Assembly (NCBI GenBank): GCA_030272585.1
Contig: BSYQ01000001.1
Span: 10,989,001 to 11,053,000 of the forward strand
Reading direction: 5' to 3'
Length of the DNA stretch: 64,000 bases
DNA from: Bryopsis sp. KO-2023
Taxonomy: Eukaryota; Chlorophyta; Ulvophyceae; Bryopsidales; Bryopsidaceae
Positions 44,236 through 55,700 of this stretch are shown here, piece by piece. The notes beneath the pieces are model-generated. The model was not told the origin of the DNA. It was given only the letters and a program-made list of their open reading frames with translations, and ran no database searches. A program made the translations under genes and the position numbers. The first letter of the stretch is position 1. Every line of letters begins with the position of its first letter.

Positions 44236-46615
44236 TCAATCTTTCCGGAGTTCATAAATCTGCATGTACGTTTCGGACAGACTCACAATTTGAGGCAAAA
44301 CTTCCACCACCCTCAAATCTTGCAATTCGTACCAGGCATCCTCCACTTTTCTGTGGACATGCACTCTGTACGTCCCCTCATTGGCCTTGCCATCATGACA
44401 CACGTTCGCCACCAAATCAAACCTAGCGTTTGCATTCTTCCCGTTTTTTTTCAACGGAACGGGAATGACTGCGTTGAGGTCCAAATTCTTGATGGGGAAA
44501 TTGACGATCGTAGGGTTTTTCTCCACGAAGAAGTTGTTCTTGGTGAACCGTTTCATGTGGAGCATCAAGTACTTGGGCAATCTGGCCAGTCTGAATTTTC
44601 TTCTGCCCAATTTGATATCGTCATTCAAGGACTGGCCGTCGAATTTGCGAAGTATGGTGTAGATGGGAACCTGAATGCACGCCCCACACCCATTCAGCAT
44701 CTCAATATCATTATCAATAAGCAGACATCAGTATCATTCATTTTATTTCTCAATAATAAAAAAAAAGTGTGTTTTTTGTATCACAGCCAGTCAACTACAC
44801 TGTGAAGTGCAATAAACAAAAAAAGTTCCCAGCGTCCCTCTTAGACGGCCAACGCCGCATCAACCAGTTTTTCATATTTTCTCTCTACTACTTTCACAAG
44901 TTGCTGACCTGTGGAATGATGTTTTTTTCTTGTGGGTCCTTGAACAGTGGCGGTGGAGGGAGGTCCAATCCAATCAGCAAAAACGGAACAGTGCTTTTGG
45001 TTCCTTCGGCATCACTGGGCCCATCGACGTCCATAGCATTCGAATTGGCTGCCGATCTTCCCAGTGATCGGGGGTAAGTAATCACCTCCAGGCGGCCTTG
45101 GAAGCACTTAGTAATGACTGACTTGCTCTTGATGTTGCCCCCAGTCAAGTCTTTGTGCAGGGCGTTCAGGAACCACACCCAGAAATCGACGGGGTCCGAT
45201 TGCTTCTCAATTGTGAATTTTTTGTTGGATGCTTTCATAACAGCCTGTGGGTGCACACCAAATATATTCACTCTTTACCCAAAAAAATCAAATTCATAAA
45301 ATGAAACAAAATTCTGAACAATATCCCGGGACACCCTTCATACAATGAAAATGCACACCGAGCAATCGCATTATTCAGGACAAAATCTGAAAATAGCAAA
45401 CAAAAACAATGCCAAAAGCCACACACTTACAAAGCGTGCTGAAAAAACTGTTTCAAAAAGTGAACCCACCTGCATGAATTCGTGGGGCGACACCTGCCCT
45501 TTGAAATTCCTGGTGTTCCACATTTTCCTCAGCAACTCTCCGAACCGCTTCACCAGGTCCGACTTGCAATGCTTGTAGTTGTCTGGAATCAAAAAGAAAT
45601 CCCTGACAGGAGTAACCCTGCCCAGAATCTCTATCACGACATTCGCATAATCGTTGTTTTTCATGTTGTTCAACCCCACCAAACCCGGCATGTATTCAGT
45701 TCCATCCAGCGCTCTAGCCCACGTTACATTAACATCCAGTTTTTTCACGTCGTCCTTGCTGAACGTGGGGTTCAAAACGTAGCGAATATCGTCCAGGGAC
45801 CTATCAACCACTTCGTAGTTGTCTGGCAGACAGAACACCCTCCCCGTGTCCAATTTCATGAACATGTGATGTCCATCCTCAAGCGCATGCGTGTATGCAT
45901 GGGTGCTCTTGCCCCGGCCCTGGATGCACAGTTTTTTTTGTTTTTTTTTTAAATGCTGAAAGTCTCATGCAATCCGTCGAAAAAGTAGGAATATGTGCGT
46001 TATTCTTTATTACTAAATTTGCAATCATCATCATTATTTTTTTTTATGAATATAAATTTCACAGTGTTTGTATTTGGAAAAAAGCAAGGATTGCTGATAA
46101 GTTTGACCAGCAGGGAAAATATTGATGAGAACAGGTATTATGAAAACAACTTTGTCGAAGGGACACAAAAAAAATGGAACAAGGAAACTGGAAAATTTTG
46201 AGAGTCAGTTAACTACCTTGGAAAAATCAAAAAATCAAAAAACAGCTTCATTTCAACAAGCCAAAGCAGGGCTCCTCACCTGGAAATACTTCCCACAAAC
46301 CAAACAAACATAAACATTGTCTGGTCTCAGGGAAACGGAGCAGCACTTCTCAAAATCGAAGTCCAAAAACTGACGATTAATCGTATCCAAGTATGGACAT
46401 TCCGGTCCCAGACGCACGCGTGGCTGCAGCGAAGCGGGGTGCTCTTCGTCATCCGTATCGACACCTCCCTCAGGATTCGAAGGCTCAGCACCACGCATGC
46501 GTTTGCTCCTTTCCTCTGATTCCATAACGTTGTCAATTGCCCGTGGGCGCTTCGTAGAAGCCCCCTCCATATTCTCCTCCTCTTGTGACGAGTTATCCAT
46601 CCTCAAGTCGCGCAC
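44236..46615 (-). CDS. USP39: USP39/Sad1 splicing factor (inactive ubiquitin protease)
   Basis: Tri-snRNP-associated protein needed for spliceosome assembly. Exons on the minus strand: 46280-46615, 45470-45919, 45244-44909, 44670-44236, in phase, 518 aa (ATG 46615 or 46600). An acidic N-terminus is followed by a UBP-type zinc finger (CPYLDTINRQFLDFDFEKCC, CLVCGKYFQGRGKSTHAYTH). The peptidase-like domain begins GLVGLNNMKNNDYAN, where the catalytic Cys of real ubiquitin proteases is Asp, as is normal for this family. LPKYLMLHMKRFTKNNFFVEKNPT and WYELQDLRV are also diagnostic. It is therefore a scaffold, not a protease. The 5' end faces an acidic protein gene. Confidence 0.94.
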
Positions 46616-47735
46616 CGACAGGATAAGCTGCTACGGTGGAAGTAAAGCTAGCAGCGAACTTTTTTGAGTTGGTGGTGGAACTGTACGACAGGTTCCACGT
46701 CTGTTTCTGTCTGGCACCCCTTGTTTTCCAGTTTCTCGCAGCACTCGGCTCCATTCCAAGGAACGGGGCAACCGTACCGGTCACCGTAAGCCAGACGACG
46801 CCCATTACCACCATAGAAACGAAAAAAATGCGCGCTTCCTCGACGGTATACACAGTAAAACGGAAAGGACTGGCGGTCCAGATTCTGCAGCAACGTACTG
46901 GGAATCTATTCGGATCATTTGAGTTCGTCGCTACTCAGCCGCACAACAAAACTCGAAGCAAGGCTTTGAAAGCAATGGTTTTTTCTTGGTTGCCGTTGGA
47001 ATCTTTGTTGGGAGGAGAAGATAAGTCGCGCTTCAACACACATTCATATCTTCTACTGAAAAACCTCAGAACCATCCTTTTTCGTACCGGCCAGCAACGA
47101 ATATATGCCGAATATATCTCCTGCGCCGAGAATCGGCAAGCTCGAGAAACAAGCCAAAATAGAAACATAGGATAGACGTTACGAGTCTCAGTAGATGGGG
47201 AAAAGCTTCGCTGGGCCCCCTTGATACCATTGGCGTCGGTTCTCCTTGCTACGTAGTTAACTATTCCGCGTTTCAGACGGCCAGGTGTACCGTCCTCTAA
47301 TTCCTTTTGCGAGTTCAGTTCTCTTAGCGACGACCTGTTCCACATAGACGTCGTCGTATTGCCACGTATCCCTTCAGGTCCGGAAGTCAGGCACTTCACC
47401 CCCCTTTCAAGCTTCCTTTGGTTCAACAGGGAAGGGTTGAAGCACTGAGTAGGTGGGCACGGTCGCCATTCTTCCTTTTTAGATATTCGGATGCTCCCCA
47501 CACGCTCCCTGTTCTGAACAAAAATACACCGTTTTGAGACGCATGTCTGGTTCCAACGGCCGACAGAACTTGAGGACTCCAGAAACCGACACCGTGAGAA
47601 TCAACGGACTGCGCCGTACGAGCATGGAACTCCCGCTGTGAATGCCTCCACAATTGACGTCTTTGAGTGCCGTGGAAAGTTTTGATTTGGAGCTTGCCCT
47701 TGGGAGGAGCTCGCGATTTGTTCCTGTGAGCAGCA
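46616..47735. promoter_or_regulatory. Region between divergent USP39 and acidic protein
   Basis: About 1.1 kb with overlapping ORFs on both strands (plus 46636-47175, minus 46935-47501 and 46593-46853). None shows a family motif or a convincing splice pattern. The minus ORF at 46593-46853 begins with one hydrophobic stretch and overlaps the USP39 start. I treat the span as shared upstream sequence but cannot exclude a small extra gene. Confidence 0.3.
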
Positions 47736-48813
47736 ATGGAGGACATCGACCTAGCGGATGATAGATCTGAAGCTGCGAGTCTCATTGAGGATGGCTGGGT
47801 CGGAGTTACACTGGGAGCCTTGAACGAATCCCTTGTGCTTCTCAACAATATAATTGATAGTTCGGACGCTGAAGTATGTGATGGACGGGGTCCTGAGCAC
47901 AGCGGGAGTGGCGAGGGCTTGCCGGAGCAGAGGAACAACTCGTGCGCGGACATCGTTGTGGAAACAGGTCTGGCTGAACTGCATGCCGAGACGGAGGGCA
48001 CCGTTGAAGACAGGGAGTGCGACCACCACCTCAAAGACGATGATGAGTGGGTTGGATTCACTTCGGAAGAGCTAAGAGACATTGGCGCTTGGGAAGACGT
48101 CAGGGAGGAAAATGGTCTGGCTGGCACAGAACCAAAGATTCCGGATTCGCTGGGCAGTGGAGAAAGGTTGGAAGAGGATACAACCACTACGACTCTCGAA
48201 GTGAATGCAAGAGATGCTGGTTCAAAACAAAATTCCATATCAGGGTGCGGATCAACGAGCGTGGGGGCGATGGGGGTGCAAAAACTCAATTTTCTCATGA
48301 GCCTCTCCAAGGGAACTGCTGCCAAGATTTTCTCGGGGAGGAAAATTTTGTGGGGTCGCAAGAGACGCCAGTCGACCGATGACGACCCATCCGGGGAGCT
48401 GGAGGAGGCTATTTCTAGGGATGTTAATTTAGGCGGGTGTGAAGAGCGACTTCGTGTCGTTGGAGAGTCTGTGATGGAAGAAATGAAGAACAGGAGCCAA
48501 CCATCCAAAGAAAACGAGGATGCTCTTCACGGCCAACTTGGAACTACTCCATCTCAAGCTCCCCCTGGAGATGCAGACGATCCCAAATATGAACCCGACA
48601 GACTCAAGGCAAGCAGGAAACAGAGCAAAAAATGTTCAATAGTTCAAGATTCGGTTTTTTTGCCCCATAATAATATTTCTTTGCATGGTGTTTCAGATGA
48701 ACCACAACACGATTGACCAAGTTTCAGCGCAAGGGTGTGCCAGGGCTTTTGCAACAACACAAAAAAGAAAGAGAACACGAAGAGGGAGGAAAGGGAAGCG
48801 GAAGGGTAAATGA
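47736..48813 (+). CDS. Unrecognised acidic protein with basic nuclear-type tail
   Basis: Exon 47736-48608 (291 codons) is open and strongly acidic, with two similar DGWVG/EWVGFT segments (about residues 19-23 and 104-109). An intron 48609-48696 with a GC donor (AAG|GCAAGC) and TTTCAG acceptor joins a 38-codon exon ending KRKRTRRGRKGKRKGK at TGA 48811-48813. Reading through without splicing would instead end at 48716 with no basic tail. The basic end looks like a nuclear or nucleolar targeting signal. No known domain is recognised. The antisense 361-codon ORF (47423-48508) is Ser-rich shadow sequence. Confidence 0.55.
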
Positions 48814-49345
48814 AGTTGGAAATAGTCCACCACAAGCAATAAAGCATTGCTGGCTGAGACTGAAGGCCCCATTTGAGCTTTAGCTGAACAGATTAGGATC
48901 GTAGGCTTTGTCTCTTTTTTTAAATTCAGAACAAAGGTTAGGCAAGGTACAAATTGTGCAAGTCATGACTCGACCACGAGTCACACGAGAACCTGTTAGA
49001 GCATCGCCATGGCTCCTGGAAGACCAGTATGGTGACAAGTAAAAGGTGTCCTATTTTCTGATCACCTGGTACAGTTTCGAGTCGCAGACAATATCACGCT
49101 GTGGAATGGGATCAGAAAACAACCTTCAGGGTCAAGTTGACGCCAGGCTCAGATCTTGGTTGCGTTCAGCGACATAGACGGGGTGCTCGGCCTTTCCGGG
49201 ATTGAATGTTCGCAGGGGGTTATTTCGTGTACATGTAAGGAACAGGCAATGCCTCTGTGCTGGCGTGAAGTGAAATTATGTATTTGTCCAAGAAACTATT
49301 TTTCCTCATCACCAAGCCGCAGCACCATCGAAACCTGAATGTATC
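48814..49345. other. Spacer upstream of FAS1 gene
   Basis: About 530 bases, no exon seen. Presumed 3' UTR of the acidic protein gene and promoter of the FAS1 gene. Confidence 0.45.
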
Positions 49346-50057
49346 ATGGCTCCAGCACGCGTGATCGTTTTCACGGCCTTGCTTCTACAACTCTCTCTGC
49401 AACTTGGTGCGATCAAAATCTGCCTGTGACACAGAATCACTAAAACTTGCGGCTGTGGCACTGGCCTTCAAGAAGTTCTTTTTTCCGAAGCCCGAGTTGG
49501 AAATTCACTGCCCAAAGCTATTTTTTGCGCCGTCGATAAAGTTCTAGCAAAGAGAGTCACAGAAGTAACATCACAACGTCGGTTTTCGTCGCAGAGGCGC
49601 GTTGCATTTGCAGCGATGTGAGGCCGCGCATAAAGCACGACGGGCCTCCCATGGAGTTCGGATGTAGCGAGCAAAGGCAATTTGGAAAATGCAACGACCC
49701 CTTCATGTTCACAACGATAGAAGAACTTCCTGAGGGTGAGTTTGGGCATAAGCTCGAGCTCGAGCACGGACCTGTTGCGACAATGTGGCCGCTAAAGGAT
49801 AGTTTTCATCCGAACTAGGATTTGTTGACAACCAAAAGGCACGAATTTTCTCCGATTATTGTGCTCACCATCATTGTTTGACTGGTTTAAGGATATTGCC
49901 AAATCACGTGCGGGCGGTGCGATTGCTGCAAAACTTTCAGACAGGTGCTGGAAGCTGGCGGGCTGAGCGACTTCATCGCTGCAATGGATGTTGTTGGGTA
50001 TGGGAACGTCTTGGACCGACCAGGAACAATGATGTCCCTTCTTGCGCCTCGCCCAGG

Positions 50058-50062
50058 GGCGA
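50058..50062. other. Target-site duplication, left copy (GGCGA)
   Basis: GGCGA immediately precedes the 5' LTR and is repeated at 58840-58844 after the 3' LTR. A 5-bp duplication is typical for Ty3/gypsy integration. Confidence 0.95.
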
Positions 50063-50240
50063 TGATATGATCCTCTGACTCACTAGTCCGTCCAGAAGTT
50101 ACAGCTGGACGGGGACGGTTCGAGATGTGAGATCTCGTACCGTCCCAGAGGCCATATAACGCGGACCAGCGTTCCCCACCGCAGTTCTTTCCTTTCGCAG
50201 TTAAACTCTTGTCTCGGTCTGTGACCTCGCGTTCATATCA
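50063..50240 (+). repeat. 5' LTR of Ty3/gypsy element
   Basis: 178 bp, begins TGATATG and ends CATATCA. By eye it is base-for-base the same as the 3' LTR. It contains CATATAAC near 50151-50158 as a possible TATA element. An internal inverted repeat (GGACGGTTCGAGA and TCTCGTACCGTCC) lies at 50111-50143. Confidence 0.95.
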
Positions 50241-50242
50241 AC

Positions 50243-50255
50243 TGGTTTCGGAGCC
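50243..50255 (+). other. Primer-binding site (initiator tRNA-Met type)
   Basis: TGGTTTCGGAGCC starts two bases after the 5' LTR. It differs at two positions from the common TGGTATCAGAGC site, complementary to the 3' end of initiator tRNA-Met, used by many chromoviruses. Confidence 0.7.
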
Positions 50256-50272
50256 TGACTTTCCCTACCCGT

Positions 50273-50473
50273 ATGAACGCGGCATCCCACACGAACCAGA
50301 AGCCGGAAGATTTTGGAGCAGCTTTGGCGGGGCCGTGTTGGAAGGCAGCAGTCTACAGACAGTACGCTTTCTGGACCTCTAACAAAGATTTCGACGACGC
50401 AGAAAGCACAGCCTCAAACGACCCACAGGACGAACCGGCCAAGGACGACGAACCGGCCGAGAACGACGAATGA
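50273..50473 (+). CDS. 66-codon leader ORF overlapping gag start
   Basis: Open from ATG 50273 to TGA 50471-50473. The last four bases, ATGA at 50470-50473, carry both the gag ATG and this stop. The product is small, with an acidic tail rich in Asp, Glu, Pro and Ala, and no known domain. The overlap is the arrangement used for stop-restart translation, so it may control gag output. It could also be a chance uORF. Confidence 0.4.
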   Translation: MNAASHTNQKPEDFGAALAGPCWKAAVYRQYAFWTSNKDFDDAESTASNDPQDEPAKDDEPAENDE

Positions 50474-52671
50474 ACCACGGGGAGTTGCAACCGTACCAGG
50501 TCGCTCAGGCCGAGGATGGGTCTTCGGACGCCATGTCTCTCGCCACGGCCGAGGACGCGTTGCCCCACGGCAATATGTACGTCCAGCAGAACGTCCAGCA
50601 CTTCAACAATATCCACCACAACGTCCAGGTCGACGTGGAACACCGGGTGGACGAGCGGCTCAACCAGATCCAGGTCGATGCAGGAGCCTGGGCCGAGAAT
50701 ACGCACGAAGGCCTGAAAGAAGCGCTCGACCAGATCAGATACGAGAACGCGGTCCTACAAGAAGAGGCCGAGCAGCGGCATCAAGCTCAGCTCGCGCAGC
50801 AACGGGCCGAGTTCAACCAGCGCTTGGAAGATCAGCGCCGCGATCTGGGCCGGCTCACCACCGAGGCCGAACATCGACTCCATCTGTCCCAGCAACGTGC
50901 CGTGACCAAAGCCGAAGTCGAGGTACAACGTGCGGCGGCCAAAGCCGAGCAAGATCTACGGGTCCTGGACGCAGTTACCGAGCGATTGGACCGAGAGTTG
51001 CTTTCTACCCGCACTGCGGTGGCCGAAGTGGACGAGAAGGTGAAGATGGACGACAAGAACCACGGCCAGAAGTTCGAAGAGCTGGTCGAGTTGTGGTCCA
51101 AACAGGCCGTACCCGTACCGCCCCAAGCGAATGTTCCAGCCATGATGGCAGGGTCACAGACTCAGACTGTGAGCCCTCAAACAGGGACTACGGGGCAGCT
51201 GGACCAAGTCGCCCAAATACCACCGTTCACGTCCCAGGGGCCACCCGTCGCACCAGTACCACTTATCGCACCACAACCCGCACCACGACCCGTCATACCA
51301 GTTCCCGGACCATCGAGACCACCCATCGTACCAGCACCAGGACCACCACGACCACGCGCTCCACCTGTACCGAGGCCAGCCCCAAGACCATTGAACCTCG
51401 GAGGAACGCCGTCACAGCCAGTTCCAGTGCCAGTTCCAGTGCCAGTTCCCCAACCGTCCCTGCAGCCGGTCCCGTTGAACTCCGCGGCCCAAGACCCATT
51501 CGCAGCAATGGGTTCGTATGCGTCCGTAGGCCAACAGGACCCGTCAACCAGGCGACGAGGGAACCGCGGACAAGGAGCCGGCGCTCCAGGAGGAGGAGGC
51601 GGGGGCGGCGATGATCCGAACGATGACTATGGAGGCTTCGGACCACCACACGGTTCAGGAGGTGGCAGTGGACCACCAGGAGGACCTGGGGGTGGCGGCG
51701 GTCCACCAGGGGGACCTGGCGGTGGGGGAATTCCACCTCACATTCCTGTTCCACATGGAGGACCAGGTGATCCGGACGGCGACGATGGTGATGATGATGG
51801 TGATGGTGGACCAAATCGACGCCGTGACCGCGGTGTTGGTCAGGTGTTACGTCAGCTGAAGCTTCAGATGCCGAAGCCATTCTCAGGCGACCAGGACGTC
51901 GGACCAACCGAGTGGCTACTTCTGATGGCGCGTTGGCTTCGCGCACACGACATCGAGGAACACCACTGGCTACGCGTACTCAGTGCGCACACCAGCGGAG
52001 CCGCGAGTCGATGGATGAACCTTCAGGAGTTGCGACTCGCTGAGGGACGACGTGCGCCCTTTCAGAACTGGAACGCGTGGGCCGCTGAGCTCAGGCGTCA
52101 GTTCGAACCAACCACGGTCCAGGAACGCGCTCGCACGGAGTTACGTACCGTACGTCAGTCTGGTACGGTACACGATTATGTGCGGCGTTTCCAGGGCATA
52201 TGCTTCAGGATACCTGAGATGACGGAGGCCGAGCAATTCTCTGCTTTCGTCAATGGTCTCCGGGAACCAATCCGGACCCAGGTGGCTGGACACGTACGAC
52301 ATTCCGTGGCCGACGCTGTGGAAATGGCCGAACGCCTTGACGGCGTCCGAGCACTTCACCCCCAAGGGCACAATCCTGGTCATGGACGCAGATGGGGCCG
52401 ACGACCAGGCGCCAATCATCCTCGTGGACACGGTGGCCAAAACCGAGATCGTGTGAATGCTCTCGGTGCAGGACGCGGATTCCAACGAGGACGAGGACGT
52501 GGAGGCGGACGATTTGGTGGCGGACGAGGTGGCGGTGGACGATTTGGGGGACGAAACAATGGGCAGCAACAAGGGCGAAATCGTACCATACAGTGTTTTT
52601 TGTGCAATCAACGCGGACATGGGATCAGGGAGTGTCCCAAATATGATGCCGCGAAGAAGGCGATAAACTGA
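50470..52671 (+). CDS. gag: Gag polyprotein
   Basis: 733 aa, structural protein of the retrotransposon particle. The N-terminal third is coiled coil (long Glu/Gln/Arg-rich helix, about residues 60-200). A Pro-rich linker, a Gly-rich segment and an acidic Asp/Gly stretch follow. The capsid-like region (retrotransposon Gag domain) spans about 455-610 with [20 protein letters not shown] and [15 protein letters not shown]. It ends in RGG-type repeats and one zinc knuckle, [15 protein letters not shown] (CX2CX4HX4C, nucleotides about 52590-52640). Stop TGA at 52669-52671. Pol is in another frame 110 bases downstream, so Pol is not a simple in-frame readthrough. Confidence 0.9.
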   Translation: MNHGELQPYQVAQAEDGSSDAMSLATAEDALPHGNMYVQQNVQHFNNIHHNVQVDVEHRVDERLNQIQVDAGAWAENTHEGLKEALDQIRYENAVLQEEAEQRHQAQLAQQRAEFNQRLEDQRRDLGRLTTEAEHRLHLSQQRAVTKAEVEVQRAAAKAEQDLRVLDAVTERLDRELLSTRTAVAEVDEKVKMDDKNHGQKFEELVELWSKQAVPVPPQANVPAMMAGSQTQTVSPQTGTTGQLDQVAQIPPFTSQGPPVAPVPLIAPQPAPRPVIPVPGPSRPPIVPAPGPPRPRAPPVPRPAPRPLNLGGTPSQPVPVPVPVPVPQPSLQPVPLNSAAQDPFAAMGSYASVGQQDPSTRRRGNRGQGAGAPGGGGGGGDDPNDDYGGFGPPHGSGGGSGPPGGPGGGGGPPGGPGGGGIPPHIPVPHGGPGDPDGDDGDDDGDGGPNRRRDRGVGQVLRQLKLQMPKPFSGDQDVGPTEWLLLMARWLRAHDIEEHHWLRVLSAHTSGAASRWMNLQELRLAEGRRAPFQNWNAWAAELRRQFEPTTVQERARTELRTVRQSGTVHDYVRRFQGICFRIPEMTEAEQFSAFVNGLREPIRTQVAGHVRHSVADAVEMAERLDGVRALHPQGHNPGHGRRWGRRPGANHPRGHGGQNRDRVNALGAGRGFQRGRGRGGGRFGGGRGGGGRFGGRNNGQQQGRNRTIQCFLCNQRGHGIRECPKYDAAKKAIN

Positions 52672-52781
52672 CCGTCCGGGACGCTGCATCGTCAGTCCCG
52701 GACGGACGATACGACGATGCAAGCGGGACGGCAGGAGGGGGCCAGGGAATAAGGCAAAGATATGGGAGTAAGCAAACAAAT

Positions 52782-55700
52782 ATGGACCATGAGGAACGAC
52801 AAGACGATGACAATGATGAGTTAGACTTCGAGCAGCCAGAATGTCCCACAGGGACGCGGCAGAGACGAGCATGGACGCCGTCCGACTCCGAAGTACCGCC
52901 AATGGCGACAGAAGTTGCTACAGGCGAAGCGGACACGAGTGCACACCTGCAGACGTCTTCAAGTGGCGAGCAGGACGTATCCGATAGCGAAAATGGAATG
53001 GAACCCCATGACGATACGTCAACTGGGGACGAGGGACGATCCGTACAGGACGACAATTTTGACTTTATGGGTCGAGCAGCCTGTGACGGACCCCAAGGGC
53101 GATTTACTGGGTTTGAGATCAAAATCAAAATAGGAGGGAGTCCACTAATCGCGTATGTGGACTCCGGCAGTTGGGAAAATTATGTAAGTGGACGAGTTCA
53201 AGCGGAGCTGGATCTCAAGATGGACGGAGCCAATACCAAACGACTCGTGATGGCGGACGGGACGGAGCGACGTACGCTGGGACGCATTACGGGGGCGAAG
53301 TTCCGGAGTGGCGAAACGCAGTTCCGCTCGGACTTCGATGTCTTCCCGAACATGGCATACGACGTCATTCTTGGCCTTCCTTGGCTAGTAGCAGAGAACC
53401 CCACACTGGACTTCCGACATCGTACCATCAGCGTCAAGCGCGGACAAGCCACCCTCACACTTCCGCTGAAATTTTCAGTGCGGCCCAAGCCAGCACAGGT
53501 GTTGAGTGTGGGAAACGCCATACCCACTTCGTCATCACTCATTCTACGAGATATGCAGCGAGGCGAATGTGAAGCCGTAATGGTGGTAGTCAACGATGTC
53601 GACGATGAAGATGATGCTAACCCACCCGGACCAGAGCCGAAGGCAACCAGTACCAAGAAAGACGTTCACGATAGTGATGATGTGGCCAAAGTTTTGCGCC
53701 CGGACCAGCCGGACGGGATCCAGCGACTCCTCAACATGTACCGACGAGTCTTCGCGTCCGACTTACCAAAAGGCACGCCGCCGATAAGAAACGGGCACGA
53801 ATTCGAGATTGAACTCGAACCAGGGACGAAGCCGATATTTCGACCGATGTACAAACTCTCGCCAGCGGAACTGGCGGAAGTGAAGAAGCAGACCGAGTAC
53901 ATGCTCGACCGAGAAATTATCCGGCCGTCGAAGAGCCCCTGGGGAGCCCCCATCTTATTTGCGGCCAAGAAGGACGGGGGGTTGCGGTTCTGCATCGATT
54001 ACCGATGGCTGAACCAAAAGACCGTGAAGAACCGCTACCCCCTGCCCTTGCCGGACGAGTTGCTCGACAGGTTCCAAGGCGCCCGGGTGTTTAGTCGACT
54101 CGACCTCCGTTCGGGTTACTGGCAGATGCCAATCCGAACGGAGGACCAACCAAAAACTGCGTTTCGAACGCGGTACGGGCATTACGAATATAAGGTAGTC
54201 CCGTTCGGGTTGACAAACGCTCCGCCCCAGTTTATGTCAATGATTAATGACATATTCCGGGACTTCCATGACCAGTTCCTCGTCGTGTTCCTGGACGACC
54301 TAGTCGTCTATTCGAAAACGATGGAAGAACACGAGGAGCATCTGAGACTCGTCCTGGAGAAGCTGCGGGAGCATGGACTGTTTGCGAAGGCGTCCAAGTG
54401 CGCATTCGCTGTGTCCGAGTTGGACTTCGTGGGGCACTGGGTCACTGCAAATGGCATTTCGCCGCATCGCAGTAAGACCTCCGCGGTCCGCGACTGGCAG
54501 CCGTTACAGAACGTGGCAGAAGTCAGGAGCTTCCTCGGCCTGGTATCCTACTACAGGCGTTTTATTCGGGAATACGCACGCATCGCGGCCCCGATTCAGA
54601 TGTTGGTCAAGAAGGACGTCGCATGGCAATGGGGTCCTCCTCAGCAGCAGGCGTTCGAGGAACTGAAGATGAAGCTCACCTCGGCCCCAGTTCTGAGGAT
54701 CCCGGACCCAGCCAAAGCGTACACGGTCGTCACGGACGCGTCGGACATCGCGTTGGGTGCGACATTGATGCAGGAGGGGGACGACGGCCTCCAGCCCGTT
54801 GCTTTTCTCAGTCGCGGCCTCAACCCGGCCGAGAAGAAGTATTCGGCTTACGAGCGCGAACTACTCGGAATCTCGTACGCCCTGGCTCAGTGGCGTCACT
54901 ATCTCGAGGGCGCTCCAGGAGGGGTCACCGTCCTCACGGACCATCAGCCGGCTACCCACTTTCTCCAGCAGAAGGTGTTGTCTCGTACCCAGACACGGTG
55001 GCTCAAGTATTTCCAGTCCATCATGCCAGTCATCAAGTACATCCCAGGACGAAGTAATGTGGTCGCGGACGCGCTTTCCAGGCGCACCCACATCTCGGCA
55101 ATTTCGGAGGCCAAAATCTCGCCCGGGGAGGCTCAAGCTTGGCAGGATGCACTGGCGGAAGATCCTATTCTGAGCTCTATTCGGACCAAACTGCAGGCTG
55201 GTGGATCCGTTTCTGATTATTCCCTTAGTCAGGACGGGTTGCTTCTCTACACCAGTCCGAACCCAGGAGCACTACCAAAGGTGGTGGTGCCACGAACGAA
55301 ACGCCAGGTGATTCTACACGATCACCACGACATACCAATGGCCGGTCACCCTGGGGTGGCTCGTACGGCCGACTTGGTGAGCCGAAAGTACTGGTGGCGC
55401 GGATGGAGAAGGGCCGTGGACCATTACGTTCGAACATGCAGCACGTGCCAGGTGATGAAGACGGACAACGCCAAGGCGAAGGGGTTGCTGAACCCATTGC
55501 CCGTCCCCACCTACAAGTGGGAACAGGTCACCACGGACCTCATGACGGACCTTCCAGAGTCCCAGGGGTTCACGGCCGTGGCTGTATTCGTCGATAGGCT
55601 CACGAAGTTCTGCAAGTTCGTCCCGTGTTCCAAGGAAGTGACGGCCCAAGGATACGCTGACATGTTCTTCAAACATGTGTTCCCCACGTTCGGAATACCG

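Noticed and set aside
46636..47175. 179-codon plus-strand ORF upstream of the acidic protein
   Set aside because: Overlaps equally long minus-strand ORFs, lacks a domain and splice pattern, and sits in a divergent promoter region. Left as unresolved rather than annotated.
47423..48508. 361-codon Ser-rich ORF on the minus strand
   Set aside because: It is the antisense shadow of the acidic ORF on the plus strand. Its Ser/Pro/Leu composition follows from Glu/Asp/Gly codons read in reverse, and it has no motif or splice support.
50313..51614. 433-codon Arg/Thr-rich ORF overlapping gag
   Set aside because: Alternative-frame shadow of the GC-rich gag gene; low-complexity Arg/Thr/Pro composition and no domain.
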